From: Haematomicrobium sanguinis DSM 21259
GTDB taxonomy: Bacteria > Actinomycetota > Actinomycetes > Actinomycetales > Micrococcaceae
Assembly: GCF_000688395.1 (NCBI RefSeq)
Contig: NZ_JIAG01000011.1
Span: 49,390 to 113,389, forward strand
Reading direction: 5' to 3'
DNA: 64,000 nucleotides
The notes beneath the pieces were generated by a model. The model searched no databases. It was not told where the DNA came from and was given only the letters and a program-made list of their open reading frames with translations. The first letter of the stretch is position 1. The number at the start of each line of letters is the position of its first letter. Both the position numbers and the translations under genes were made by a program. Positions 1 to 8,464 of the stretch are shown piece after piece.

Positions 1-743
1 GTGGAAGCAAGTGCAATTCTGGATGCGTCCACGACAAGTCCGTCCGAGATATCCATCCCGCACCTCACCCCCAGACTCACCGCTTGCTGCCCGCTTGTGA
101 GTGTTGGCTGAGGTCGGGTCTGCGCCAGAAAAAGTTCAGGAAACTCCCGCACGAGCGATGGGTCAACCGACTCCAGAATTGCAAGCCCTGCCGCTGCCTG
201 TCCAAGAGCGCCCGCGACATAAAGACGGTCGCCTGGTCTCCCTGAAGATCTCAATAAGGTCTGGGGTTCCCCGTTCCTCCCGCTTTTCAAGGAGCCAAGC
301 ACTGTGAGGCTCGCTGAGAATTCAGTCCCTGAGCCGGTGTCACCACCGACTAACTCTGTCTGGTTAGCCCCTAGGACGTGACAGCACTCCGCAATACCTG
401 TCGCCAGGTCCGCAACGTCTTGAGATCGCGCGTAAGGGTCTAAGGTGCAACTCAGGAGCATGAAGGTGGGACTAGCGCCCATGGCGTTAATATCCGAAAG
501 ATTCTGAGCGGCCAATTTCCAGCCAATATCCGCCAATGTGGTCGCAACGCCGGACGGCCAGTTCCATCGAAAGTCTTGACCTTCGGTGACGGTATCGACT
601 GTGACAGCCGTGTGCGTGAAGCTCGGGGGAAGAATCGCGGCGTCATCGCCGGGACCTAGGGTCGCCTTGGTGCGCTCCAGCCTCGCCGATCCAAGAAGGA
701 TACGATTAATAAGTTCTCCTTCGGATACCGATACGTAACGCAT
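1..743 (-). CDS. thiL: Thiamine-monophosphate kinase, 3' part cut by window edge
   Basis: Phosphorylates thiamine monophosphate to the diphosphate cofactor in the cytosol. Translating the minus strand from ATG at 743 gives at least 247 residues with no stop before the window edge. Visible family motifs are GPGDDAA (residues 30-36, nucleotide/Mg site), DTVTEGQDF (about 50-58), NLSDINAMGA (81-90), LVGGDTGSG, and GMDISDGL near residue 232. These define the PurM/ThiL (AIR synthase-related) fold. Only the last part of the C-terminal domain should be missing (family length about 310-330). It is the chromosomal neighbour of the polysaccharide island and is read away from it. Identification is by motif and is firm. 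Confidence 0.9.
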   Translation of the reverse strand, partial: MRYVSVSEGELINRILLGSARLERTKATLGPGDDAAILPPSFTHTAVTVDTVTEGQDFRWNWPSGVATTLADIGWKLAAQNLSDINAMGASPTFMLLSCTLDPYARSQDVADLATGIAECCHVLGANQTELVGGDTGSGTEFSASLTVLGSLKSGRNGEPQTLLRSSGRPGDRLYVAGALGQAAAGLAILESVDPSLVREFPELFLAQTRPQPTLTSGQQAVSLGVRCGMDISDGLVVDASRIALAS

Positions 744-791
744 ACGTGGCAGTTTACGGGATGCTACCGGCTGCGACGTACAATAAGAATC

Positions 792-1691
792 ATGCCGAAG
801 TCCTTCCCTATCGCGTCTGTCTTTTTTGAGGGCGACTTGCGCCTACAGATCCTCCAAGCCATTTCGATTGATCGACTTTTCGACATCTCAGGACTGACGC
901 AATATACCTTAGTTCTAAATGGGAATGACAATGGAAAGCTAAAATCAGATTTTATTAGGGCGATTGATCATACCATTTCAACTGCGCTTCGCGAGAAAAT
1001 GCGGTTCGTTGAGTGGGCGGAAGTGTATGGTCAGGAACCTACCATCGGCAAGCTAAGCCAACAAGCATTGAAGTTGGGGATATCCGGGCTGTACGAGGAC
1101 GAATACTACCTTGTACTAGATGCAAAAAACCATTTCGTTAGCCCGTTCACCATGGACGGTTTCTTTAACGAAAAGAAACCGGTGTCATCTCTTGTAGGAA
1201 TCAACTCCTACTGGAGGAATTGGGTCGAACAATCTTTCCTTGCAATTGACATGAACCCCGCGGAATCCCGAGGCGTTATGATCGCATCCACCACCCCCTT
1301 CGCGTTCAACACCGAAAAAGCAAAGAAACTGATACTTTTTATTGAAGCTAAATTTGGAAAGAGATTTCCAGCCGCATTCCGAGAGATGGGTAGAGTGAAC
1401 AGCCTTCTAATGTATTATGCATGGATGAGGAAGTCTGGGATCGATTCATATCATTTTGGTAAACGCGAGAGAAATATTTGCAATACTCTTTTCGCTATTT
1501 GGCCACAGGACGAAAGCATCGTTCGTGAGAGTATTGCGCGGTGCGCGAAAGGTGCCGTCCCGCTTTTCGGCGTAGATCTTGAGCGTCTTGATCACCTCAC
1601 CGCCGAGCAGCGAGTACTAATTGGCGACCTGTGGCACCAAAACCTATTGCACGAATGGGAATCGGCGAAGTGGTTCCTCACCGCGCCGTGA
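792..1691 (+). CDS. DUF6492 family protein, putative glycosyltransferase-like
   Basis: A 299-residue soluble protein without signal peptide or membrane segment. It contains YYLVLDAKNHFVSP (about 105-118), a stretch I associate with DUF6492 proteins, which are often found in bacterial surface-polysaccharide clusters. Asp110 within it could act like the D-x-D of GT-A enzymes, but this is inference. A second conserved-looking stretch is GKRFPAAFREMGRVNSLLMY near residue 195. The gene converges on the eight-gene minus-strand glycan operon and looks more AT-rich than the housekeeping genes nearby, consistent with acquired DNA. The biochemical role is unknown; a sugar transferase or modifying enzyme acting on the same glycan is the most economical guess. 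Confidence 0.75.
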   Translation: MPKSFPIASVFFEGDLRLQILQAISIDRLFDISGLTQYTLVLNGNDNGKLKSDFIRAIDHTISTALREKMRFVEWAEVYGQEPTIGKLSQQALKLGISGLYEDEYYLVLDAKNHFVSPFTMDGFFNEKKPVSSLVGINSYWRNWVEQSFLAIDMNPAESRGVMIASTTPFAFNTEKAKKLILFIEAKFGKRFPAAFREMGRVNSLLMYYAWMRKSGIDSYHFGKRERNICNTLFAIWPQDESIVRESIARCAKGAVPLFGVDLERLDHLTAEQRVLIGDLWHQNLLHEWESAKWFLTAP

Positions 1692-1701
1692 ATACGCGGC
1701 C

Positions 1702-1721
1702 GCATTGATTTTTATCAATGC
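1702..1721. terminator. Small hairpin between convergent genes
   Basis: GCATTGAT (1702-1709), loop TTTT, ATCAATGC (1714-1721) form a perfect 8-bp stem between the DUF6492 stop (1691) and the lyase stop (1725). It could serve as a short bidirectional terminator. There is no strong U-tract. Confidence 0.45.
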
Positions 1722-1724
1722 ACA

Positions 1725-4439
1725 TTACGGCCGAATAACCACACCCGCGATCCGCACTCGACGCTCCGAACTTCCCGGTTCGCCAGCATCCAACACGCTG
1801 ATCTTTAATGAGTGCGTCTGGTCAGGAGCGAGGCCGCCAATCATGGCGACGATTCTTACCCCATCGCTCGCTGGTTTGTATGTATCAACGAGGCGTGGAG
1901 GGTCGCCGTCAATGCTCACTTCCATAACCCCGCCGTCTGGCCCGCAAATGGACTGGATACCAATCGCGGACCCTCTGAACGGCAATTCCGCTGTGGCGGA
2001 TTCGGATGTACCGTTCACGGCGACTTCACCGGTTTCCCAATCGGGTCCGTCAAATCGCCAGTGCAAGAGTCCTTCACCCGTGATGCGATGGGAGACTACC
2101 AACACGGGGTCATGGGTGAAACGCCAATGAAATCCGTGCCCCCTGCTTCCTTGAGTAGCAACAGCAATTCGATAGGACGCACCGTTATCCGTGAACTCTG
2201 AGTGCTCCGGGAACTCAATCATCGTCCCGGGCATACGACTAACCACAATGCCGACAACCTTGTCGTGTCTCGGCGGCGCCGAGACAGTGACCACTTGATC
2301 TTTTGTTCCGATCGGACCCTGGGCGTCCTCTCCGATGATGACCGAAGCACGAACGTTTGCAGCAATCCCCGCAACTTTCCCCGGGGCGAAAAAGTTCGCC
2401 ATGACCAGGTTACGATCCGCGACCTTAATGGCCTGAAGGCTCGGCGAGTTTGCGATCACCGAGAACCGCGGATCGGATGCCCGCTCAGCCGTTGATCCCT
2501 CCATGGCAGTAGGGAGAACAGCATACTGGTAGTCCCTCGAGGAAGGATTCACTCCGTGATCAATAATGACGTTGAAATACTCGTCCGTTTTCTCAAGACC
2601 GCTTCCAGACTCGTTGATAGCTCGCCACGTAGAGGTTCTCGATTCTTTCGATATTTTGATGGACGGAGTCCCTAAGAACAGGTAACCGCCAACGCCCTCG
2701 ATATGCGCCCAGCCGATCGTATCGGGCGACGTTGTTCCGTCTTGGTGCTCAGAGTAGCCTCGGCCGTCTACCAGGATCCGTTGTGTCGCACTTTGTAGTT
2801 TGCGAGATTCGATGGTCGTATGTACACGTTGGCCCTGCGTCGCAGTGATTCCAGAGCCCAAACAAACAACCGCATCCTCAAGCGCAAACCACGATTTGAA
2901 TGCACAAAGGTCACCGTCATATGCCCGATGATCCAGCCCAATCGCCCCCACTTTCCCGAGCCACCCAACTCCGCCGGCCCACTCTTGGCTTGCCTGAGGT
3001 ATTACTGTTCGATTGCTCGGCGCAGGATCACGTTGTTCGAGACCGTTCGTCACGCCGGGAAGGTGGTATGGATCGCTTGTCGCCCAGTAGTCCACCGAAA
3101 ACGCCTGCGGATCGGTCTCCACTCGCAATTGCATGAGGCCGTCACCCTGGTACCACCCCGAATTGTTCTCACCATTTCCCCACGAATACCTCCCAATTCG
3201 ATTGGACGAAAGAGAGAAACTAACAGCCCAGGAACCCTTGTGATGAACTACTCGAAGCTGGTCTGGCATGTGAAAATGTCCCTGCAGCGCATCTGCTGCA
3301 GGGACCTGCTCATCGGCCAAGAGATCCGCAGCGAGTTGCGATTGAAACACGCTTCGGAGGTGAGAGTCTTTGGCCAGATCCACTCTTGCGAGGAGCCAGC
3401 TCTTCACCAAGGAGCGAAACCGTGCCCGGTAACTCGGGAAGCTTTCGGCGAGAACAAGCACATCGCCGGCAAGCTGGCCCCCGGCAACGTGATCGGATTC
3501 TTCCTCTCTCGATACGGCCCTGCCACGGACCGCATCCATCACCGCAGCGCCAAACACAAATGGAGAAAATGTCAGTTCAATGGAGTCCAGTAGTACTTTG
3601 ACGTCCGGAGTATTCATCTGCCAGACCGTGCCCGCCAATGTGGCAAACGTACTGGATACTGAGCTCAGCGCGACGATGCCATATGACCCCGCTTGAGCTA
3701 AACGGTTGTGTTGAATAAACGAACCGTCTGCATAGAATCCGTCGCCCCGTTCAACGTACCTGAATAGCGTGCGGGCTCCCAAGCCGGCGACGTCGCTAAT
3801 GCATTCGATCCCTTGCGTTATACGTTCGGCGCGTTCCGAAACTAATCCATGCACAACAACAATATGCGCTTTATCACTCCGATTTGCGCCGGACTCTTTT
3901 TCTGCGGGGTTCGCGGTTCGAACGTTTGGATCCGGAATATGGGTGCTCAAGAACGCATCGATGTACTGCAAATCGCCCTCAGTCATGTCCGATCGCAACA
4001 GAGCACCCAAGTTCACCAGGTGCTTTGGAATGCCGACTTCCCAGAACCACCAATTGCCCGTGGCCTCTCGATCGGTTGGAAAGTCGACTTTAAAGCGACG
4101 GAAACGAGCGAGAAGCAAGCCCAGAAGTTTCGCATCCAAGTAAAACTGGCTACCTCTGGTTCGGTAGGCAATTGCCAGACTCGCGAGACGATCAATGGTG
4201 ATATGACCGCTCTTCGGGTCTTGCGCCTCGCCAGATTCTCCCCTGACAGACTCCTCTTCGGAGCCCGTCCGTATATCCCTGAGGTACAGTCGCGCTTTCT
4301 CATCGAGAGCCTCTATCAGCATCGCAGACTGGGGTGTCAGCTCCCGATCCGGTGCTCCAGTGAGCAATGACCTCCACTGATCTCGCCCTTGTTGGAAATC
4401 TTCCTCAAACCGATTCGCAGGCTCTCGCGATTTCATCAC
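1725..4439 (-). CDS. Polysaccharide lyase family 8 (hyaluronate/chondroitin/xanthan lyase-like)
   Basis: About 904 residues. PL8 enzymes cleave uronic-acid-containing glycans by beta-elimination. The (alpha/alpha)-toroid N-terminal half has the aromatic patch NWWFWEVGIPKHLV (129-142) and the expected catalytic set: Asn186 in GANRSD, His244 in GSFIQH and Tyr253 in AGSYG. The His-Tyr spacing of nine matches streptococcal hyaluronate lyase. NNSGWYQGDGLMQLR lies near 440, and the C-terminal half is the beta-sandwich region. No signal peptide or membrane segment is visible, unlike most secreted PL8 enzymes. The start is GTG (4439) or ATG (4436), and the upstream hydrolase stop overlaps it (GTGATG), so translation is coupled. 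It is last in the glycan operon with UDP-glucose dehydrogenase. The exact substrate is unknown. Confidence 0.88.
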   Translation of the reverse strand: MMKSREPANRFEEDFQQGRDQWRSLLTGAPDRELTPQSAMLIEALDEKARLYLRDIRTGSEEESVRGESGEAQDPKSGHITIDRLASLAIAYRTRGSQFYLDAKLLGLLLARFRRFKVDFPTDREATGNWWFWEVGIPKHLVNLGALLRSDMTEGDLQYIDAFLSTHIPDPNVRTANPAEKESGANRSDKAHIVVVHGLVSERAERITQGIECISDVAGLGARTLFRYVERGDGFYADGSFIQHNRLAQAGSYGIVALSSVSSTFATLAGTVWQMNTPDVKVLLDSIELTFSPFVFGAAVMDAVRGRAVSREEESDHVAGGQLAGDVLVLAESFPSYRARFRSLVKSWLLARVDLAKDSHLRSVFQSQLAADLLADEQVPAADALQGHFHMPDQLRVVHHKGSWAVSFSLSSNRIGRYSWGNGENNSGWYQGDGLMQLRVETDPQAFSVDYWATSDPYHLPGVTNGLEQRDPAPSNRTVIPQASQEWAGGVGWLGKVGAIGLDHRAYDGDLCAFKSWFALEDAVVCLGSGITATQGQRVHTTIESRKLQSATQRILVDGRGYSEHQDGTTSPDTIGWAHIEGVGGYLFLGTPSIKISKESRTSTWRAINESGSGLEKTDEYFNVIIDHGVNPSSRDYQYAVLPTAMEGSTAERASDPRFSVIANSPSLQAIKVADRNLVMANFFAPGKVAGIAANVRASVIIGEDAQGPIGTKDQVVTVSAPPRHDKVVGIVVSRMPGTMIEFPEHSEFTDNGASYRIAVATQGSRGHGFHWRFTHDPVLVVSHRITGEGLLHWRFDGPDWETGEVAVNGTSESATAELPFRGSAIGIQSICGPDGGVMEVSIDGDPPRLVDTYKPASDGVRIVAMIGGLAPDQTHSLKISVLDAGEPGSSERRVRIAGVVIRP

Positions 4440-5314
4440 AAACGCAACAGCTTTTCGAGTGCGGACATAAAGACGTCGCGCTCAGGTGGCACGTGGGTCT
4501 CACCGTCGTCATACTCAAGAACCTCGACTTGCATCTCGCTTTCTCGATCCTTGAGCGCGTAGAAGAATGGACGAAAATGGTCATCGTGGTGATGGTCTGA
4601 CACGTTTGTCGCGTATAGGATTCTTGTCGCGTGGTCGCGACTATACCGGCGAACCGCTGACAGCCGGTCACCCATAATCCAGGTCCAATCATTCACTCCA
4701 TCAACGTCTCGGTCGGACACTCCATGTACTTCGGGGAGTACAGCATTGATGTAGTTCTTCTGTGCCCACACCGATCCATTAGGCAACACATACCGATGAA
4801 TCTGTGTTTGTGGGTTGAAAACAAGTGTCTTGGACCCAGGCACCATGGGTGCAACTTGCAGCGAGGCAAAACCGCCACCGGACGACCCAGAGAGAACAAT
4901 TCGTTTCGCTCCGATCGTCTCTGCGATCAGCCGAATTTTGTAGGCGAGAATTGCGAAAAGGTCGATCTCTAGATTTCCGCTAAACCACGTAAGCTGAACC
5001 GTCTCGTTAGAATGCAACCAAGGGTCCGCGAACGCGAGAATGCTAAAGTCGGTTTCAGCTAGGGTGGCTACTCGCTCGAATCGAGGTATGGAGAACTTGG
5101 ATCGGTCTAAAGCGCCGTGAAAGGAGACCACCAAGGTGTTAGATTGACGGTTCACCAATAAGTAGTCCAGGGGGTAACCGTTTGAGAGAGCCGACCGGTA
5201 CCGCGACACGCCGGTCTCTGCGTGGGAACCGTCAAAGATTGAGTTCTTGGTCAACGGTGCATTCTCATGCCGAGGTGAGAGCTCGGAGAGTGGGATTGTT
5301 TTGGGCTCAATCAT
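4436..5314 (-). CDS. Alpha/beta-hydrolase fold protein of the glycan operon
   Basis: A 292-residue protein. The nucleophile elbow GSSGGG (143-148) places Ser145 as catalytic. SFHGALDRSKF near 64-74 fits the oxyanion region, and a late DDGETHVPP supplies plausible acid and His residues. No signal peptide is seen. The gene sits between ugd (56 bp downstream of its stop) and the PL8 lyase (overlapping stop/start), so it is part of the same transcript. Related hydrolases in surface-glycan clusters act as acyl or acetyl esterases or as accessory proteins. A role in removing or adding acyl groups on the glycan is inference. ATG start at 5314. Confidence 0.75.
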   Translation of the reverse strand: MIEPKTIPLSELSPRHENAPLTKNSIFDGSHAETGVSRYRSALSNGYPLDYLLVNRQSNTLVVSFHGALDRSKFSIPRFERVATLAETDFSILAFADPWLHSNETVQLTWFSGNLEIDLFAILAYKIRLIAETIGAKRIVLSGSSGGGFASLQVAPMVPGSKTLVFNPQTQIHRYVLPNGSVWAQKNYINAVLPEVHGVSDRDVDGVNDWTWIMGDRLSAVRRYSRDHATRILYATNVSDHHHDDHFRPFFYALKDRESEMQVEVLEYDDGETHVPPERDVFMSALEKLLRL

Positions 5315-5370
5315 TTTTTGTTCTTACTACCTCTTAACTTGTTCATCTCGCGCAAACTAGGAGGTGATGG

Positions 5371-6699
5371 TTAACCATGGAAATCGAACTTGCGCCCGAG
5401 AGCGTCGACCGTCCAGCCTTCCGACTCCCATTCGGCCACTGAGAGAACGTTTCTCGCGTCGATCAGCTGGCGATGTGCCACCTTATTGGCGGTAAGTTTC
5501 GGGTCAAGAATCCTAAAATCGGACCATTCGGTTGCCAGGACGAGGAGATCCGCACCATCCAATGAGTCCTCTAGCGATTCTGCGTATGCGAGGCGGGGGA
5601 AACGTGCCTCTGCATTTGCGTTTGCCACTGGGTCAAAGACGGTGACGTCGTAGCCCATCTCATACAGTTTGGAGGCCACGTCGAGTGCCGGGGAGTCGCG
5701 AACGTCGTCGCTATCTGGTTTAAACGCCGCACCAAGAACCGTGACTTTCTTACCGTCGACGCGGTCCAGACGGTTTGCGGCCATTTCACACAAGCGCGCT
5801 CGACGGCGCAGGTTGATATCGTCGACCTGATTGAGGAAGGACATCGTCCGGTCGAGCCCGAGTTCGGACACCCTCGCCTGAAGCGCTCGAATATCCTTGG
5901 GAAGGCAACCCCCGCCGAATCCCAGGCCGGCATTCAGAAAACGGCGCCCAATGCGAGTGTCGATGCCAATAGCGTCCGCCAGCGTTGTGATGTTTCCACC
6001 GACATGTTCGGTGACCTCGGCAAAAGCGTTGATGAAGGAGATTTTCGTCGCCAGGAATGCGTTTGCCGCGACCTTGACGAGCTCGGACGTTTCAAAGTCC
6101 GTGGTGATGATGGGAGTGCCCGCGTCCAGGATCGAGCGATACACTTCGTCTAACCCATACGTCTGACCCTCAACGTTAGCCCCGACAACGATCCGATCGG
6201 GGGTAAGCGTATCTTCTACCGCAAATCCCTCACGGAGAAACTCCGGGTTCCACACAAGCTCTACGTCAATTCCCTCAGGCACCGAACGCTTTGCCAGGTC
6301 ACGGAGGCTACGCGCGGAGCCGACGGGTACGGTTGATTTTCCGACAATCAATCCGCTGTGGGTCATGGATCTGGCGACGTTCTCAACCGCCTCAATCACA
6401 AACGACATATCGGCGGAGGTTTCACCGGCCTTCTGAGGAGTGCCAACGGTAATGAAGTGCACGTCAGCATCAGCGACTCCCTCGGCCAGGTTGGTCGTGA
6501 AAGTCAGCGTGCCACGCTCAATGTTCCGATCCAAGAGCGTAGGCAAACCAGGTTCGTGGAAGGGTACCTTCCCATTGGCCAGATCCGAGATCTTGCGTTC
6601 ATCGACATCGATACCAACCACGCGGTGGCCAAGTTCTGCCATGCATACGGCGTGAGTCGCGCCCAAATAGCCAGTTCCGATTACACTAATAGTCTTCAC
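5371..6699 (-). CDS. ugd: UDP-glucose 6-dehydrogenase
   Basis: Oxidises UDP-glucose to UDP-glucuronate with two NAD+. The 442-residue length is normal. It has an N-terminal Rossmann motif GTGYLGATHA (8-17), the STVPVGSAR and NPEFLREGFA motifs (122-130, 151-160), and the active-site Cys265 in GFGGGCLPKD. A GDP-mannose dehydrogenase role is possible but GFGGGCLPKD is typical of Ugd. The start is GTG at 6699 after an AAGGA-like site, 13 bp downstream of the GT4 stop. It supplies UDP-GlcA, so the product of this operon probably contains glucuronic acid (or a sugar derived from it), which agrees with a PL8 lyase encoded two genes later. Confidence 0.92.
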   Translation of the reverse strand: MKTISVIGTGYLGATHAVCMAELGHRVVGIDVDERKISDLANGKVPFHEPGLPTLLDRNIERGTLTFTTNLAEGVADADVHFITVGTPQKAGETSADMSFVIEAVENVARSMTHSGLIVGKSTVPVGSARSLRDLAKRSVPEGIDVELVWNPEFLREGFAVEDTLTPDRIVVGANVEGQTYGLDEVYRSILDAGTPIITTDFETSELVKVAANAFLATKISFINAFAEVTEHVGGNITTLADAIGIDTRIGRRFLNAGLGFGGGCLPKDIRALQARVSELGLDRTMSFLNQVDDINLRRRARLCEMAANRLDRVDGKKVTVLGAAFKPDSDDVRDSPALDVASKLYEMGYDVTVFDPVANANAEARFPRLAYAESLEDSLDGADLLVLATEWSDFRILDPKLTANKVAHRQLIDARNVLSVAEWESEGWTVDALGRKFDFHG

Positions 6700-6712
6700 G
6701 ATGGGGTCCTTG

Positions 6713-7789
6713 TTACGAAAAGTCGTTGACGAGCTCTACGAGCTTTTGATCTGCAAAATCGACGTCGCGTTCGACCGCGACTATGGCCTGTCCGTGGGAC
6801 TGGATTGCTACGTATGAGTTTGGATCCAGCAATGATTTCACTTGAGATTCCAAGTTGAATGCGGGCGTGTTTCCTGCCGGGTAGTCTCCAAAATTGGACC
6901 AGAGCCCTATGCGAAGAGCGAGTCCATGTTGGAGCCCTTGGTTTCCGAACTTGCCGGAAGCAAAACACGGAGTTCCGGCAACAATGCTCTGCAACGCACC
7001 CCGACCGGCAGCTACAGAAGCAAAGCTGTTGGCGAGGATTTGTGGCACGTCCTCGGCATCGACCCACCCCTTGAGGTCATAGGAAACATTCTGTGAGCCG
7101 CGAAACGCGTCAGCGAGTTCGAGTTCGAACAGTTCCTTTTCCGGGCCGTCGCCATAAACGTCCAGCCGCCAGTTCAGCTCCGGTTGCAACCGCGAAAAGT
7201 GACTGACAATGTCGATGGCTGCATCGCGTTGGGCTCGCTTGTCGGCATCGAGGCGCGAAACAAGTGAGATACGAGCCTCTCCCCCTGCAGTCTTCTCTTC
7301 AAAATTCTTCGTCAGGGCCAAAAATTGAATGGTGTCCACCGCATTGGGAATCTCGGAGATTCGCCATGGTTCAACTTTTGAAAAACCGGCTAGCAAATTG
7401 GTGAGTGCCGGTGCCACCGCGATCCAAGCGTCGACTTTATCGCGCCAGGTGTGCGCCGCGTCACTCCAGAAGCCCTGAATCTGGGCGATGACGGGCACGT
7501 CGCTGGAGCCCTTGACTTCGAGCGCGAACTTACGTGCCTCTTGCAACTGCGTGAAAATGAGGTCGTACTCGCGCGTTTCTCTGAGTAAATCCGCCTCGCT
7601 CTGCCAGTCCTGCCAGTCGACGACAATTACGTCTAGACCCAAGGACTTGGCAGCTTCCGCAATGCGCCCGTCGCGACACACAAACGTTATTTCATGGCCA
7701 GCCTTGCGCAGCACTTCGGCACTGTGTAGGGCGTTTTCGTGCAGTCCACCCCAATCCGCGACAGTAAATACCGGCATGAGAATTCTCAT
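6713..7789 (-). CDS. Glycosyltransferase family 4 (GT-B)
   Basis: A 358-residue retaining GT-B type transferase. The N-terminal acceptor domain begins MRILMPVFTVADWGGLHENA, including the usual glycine-rich GGLH turn. The donor domain has SLVSRLDADKRAQRDAA (about 185-200), VYGDGPEKEL, and the late segment SFASVAAGRGALQSIVAGTP, where the usual E-x7-E donor-site pattern is weak. It is cytosolic or membrane-peripheral with no transmembrane segment. It starts with ATG at 7789, overlapping the stop of the preceding gene by four bases (ATGA), so the two are translationally coupled. Donor and acceptor sugars cannot be told from sequence. Confidence 0.82.
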   Translation of the reverse strand: MRILMPVFTVADWGGLHENALHSAEVLRKAGHEITFVCRDGRIAEAAKSLGLDVIVVDWQDWQSEADLLRETREYDLIFTQLQEARKFALEVKGSSDVPVIAQIQGFWSDAAHTWRDKVDAWIAVAPALTNLLAGFSKVEPWRISEIPNAVDTIQFLALTKNFEEKTAGGEARISLVSRLDADKRAQRDAAIDIVSHFSRLQPELNWRLDVYGDGPEKELFELELADAFRGSQNVSYDLKGWVDAEDVPQILANSFASVAAGRGALQSIVAGTPCFASGKFGNQGLQHGLALRIGLWSNFGDYPAGNTPAFNLESQVKSLLDPNSYVAIQSHGQAIVAVERDVDFADQKLVELVNDFS

Positions 7790-8463
7790 CGCGCAACCGC
7801 TTCCTGGAGATCGGAGGAAACTTTCAAGTTCAATCCGGTTGCTTCCAGCATTCGCTCGATCACCTCTCGCGGTGCACGGAAAGGAACAAAGCTTCCGTCG
7901 AGCTCAATAGTGTTGCAACCTAAATCTTCAGCGAACAGTACTGCGGCGGCCAGCAATGACTCGGCGGCAATGGGGTCCTGTTCGCTACCTCGATTAAACA
8001 ACCAGGCGTTGGACGCCACAGCCGCAGACCCCATCCCCATGAGGGTGCCCGCAAATCGCGAGGTTCTCAGCAACTGAAAGTTGATGACGTTAATACTGTC
8101 GCTTCCAACCAGCTTCAAGGTTCGGTTATCGGGTTCGGGTTCTGAAATGCGGAGGGTGCTGCCGCCTTCCGGTATTGGCTTGGGACCCCAGTCAATTGGT
8201 TCGACGCTTCGGAACCCGGGCTTTGCCAGTTCGACGATACATTCCGCGGTGACCGCACTTGCAGGCGACGGTAACTGAAAATGACCTAGTGAGCTCGGTC
8301 CGAAGATCAACGCGCTGGCGATCGCCAGGCGATCGTTGTTGAGAGTAATGGGACGAGCGTCGAGCCAAAAGTCCGGAACCACCGGCGGCGCGTCGAAACG
8401 TTCAATTTCCGATATCGATATTCCGCACCTGCCGGTGCTTTCATCGGTCCAATGTAGTTTCAT
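7786..8463 (-). CDS. Unknown protein of the glycan operon
   Basis: I do not recognise this 225-residue protein. ATG at 8463 is chosen because it has a GGAGAAG ribosome site just upstream and begins one base after the preceding stop. An upstream in-frame start at 8535 would overlap the glycosyltransferase by 70 bases. The protein is soluble, with no signal or membrane segment. Notable stretches are LDARPITLNNDRLAIASALI and a hydrophobic AAESLLAAAVLFAEDLG followed by ELDGSFVPFRAPREVIERML near the end. It overlaps the GT4 start by four bases. Position between two glycosyltransferases suggests an accessory or chain-initiation role, but that is only context. Confidence 0.6.
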   Translation of the reverse strand: MKLHWTDESTGRCGISISEIERFDAPPVVPDFWLDARPITLNNDRLAIASALIFGPSSLGHFQLPSPASAVTAECIVELAKPGFRSVEPIDWGPKPIPEGGSTLRISEPEPDNRTLKLVGSDSINVINFQLLRTSRFAGTLMGMGSAAVASNAWLFNRGSEQDPIAAESLLAAAVLFAEDLGCNTIELDGSFVPFRAPREVIERMLEATGLNLKVSSDLQEAVAR

Positions 8464-8464
8464 G

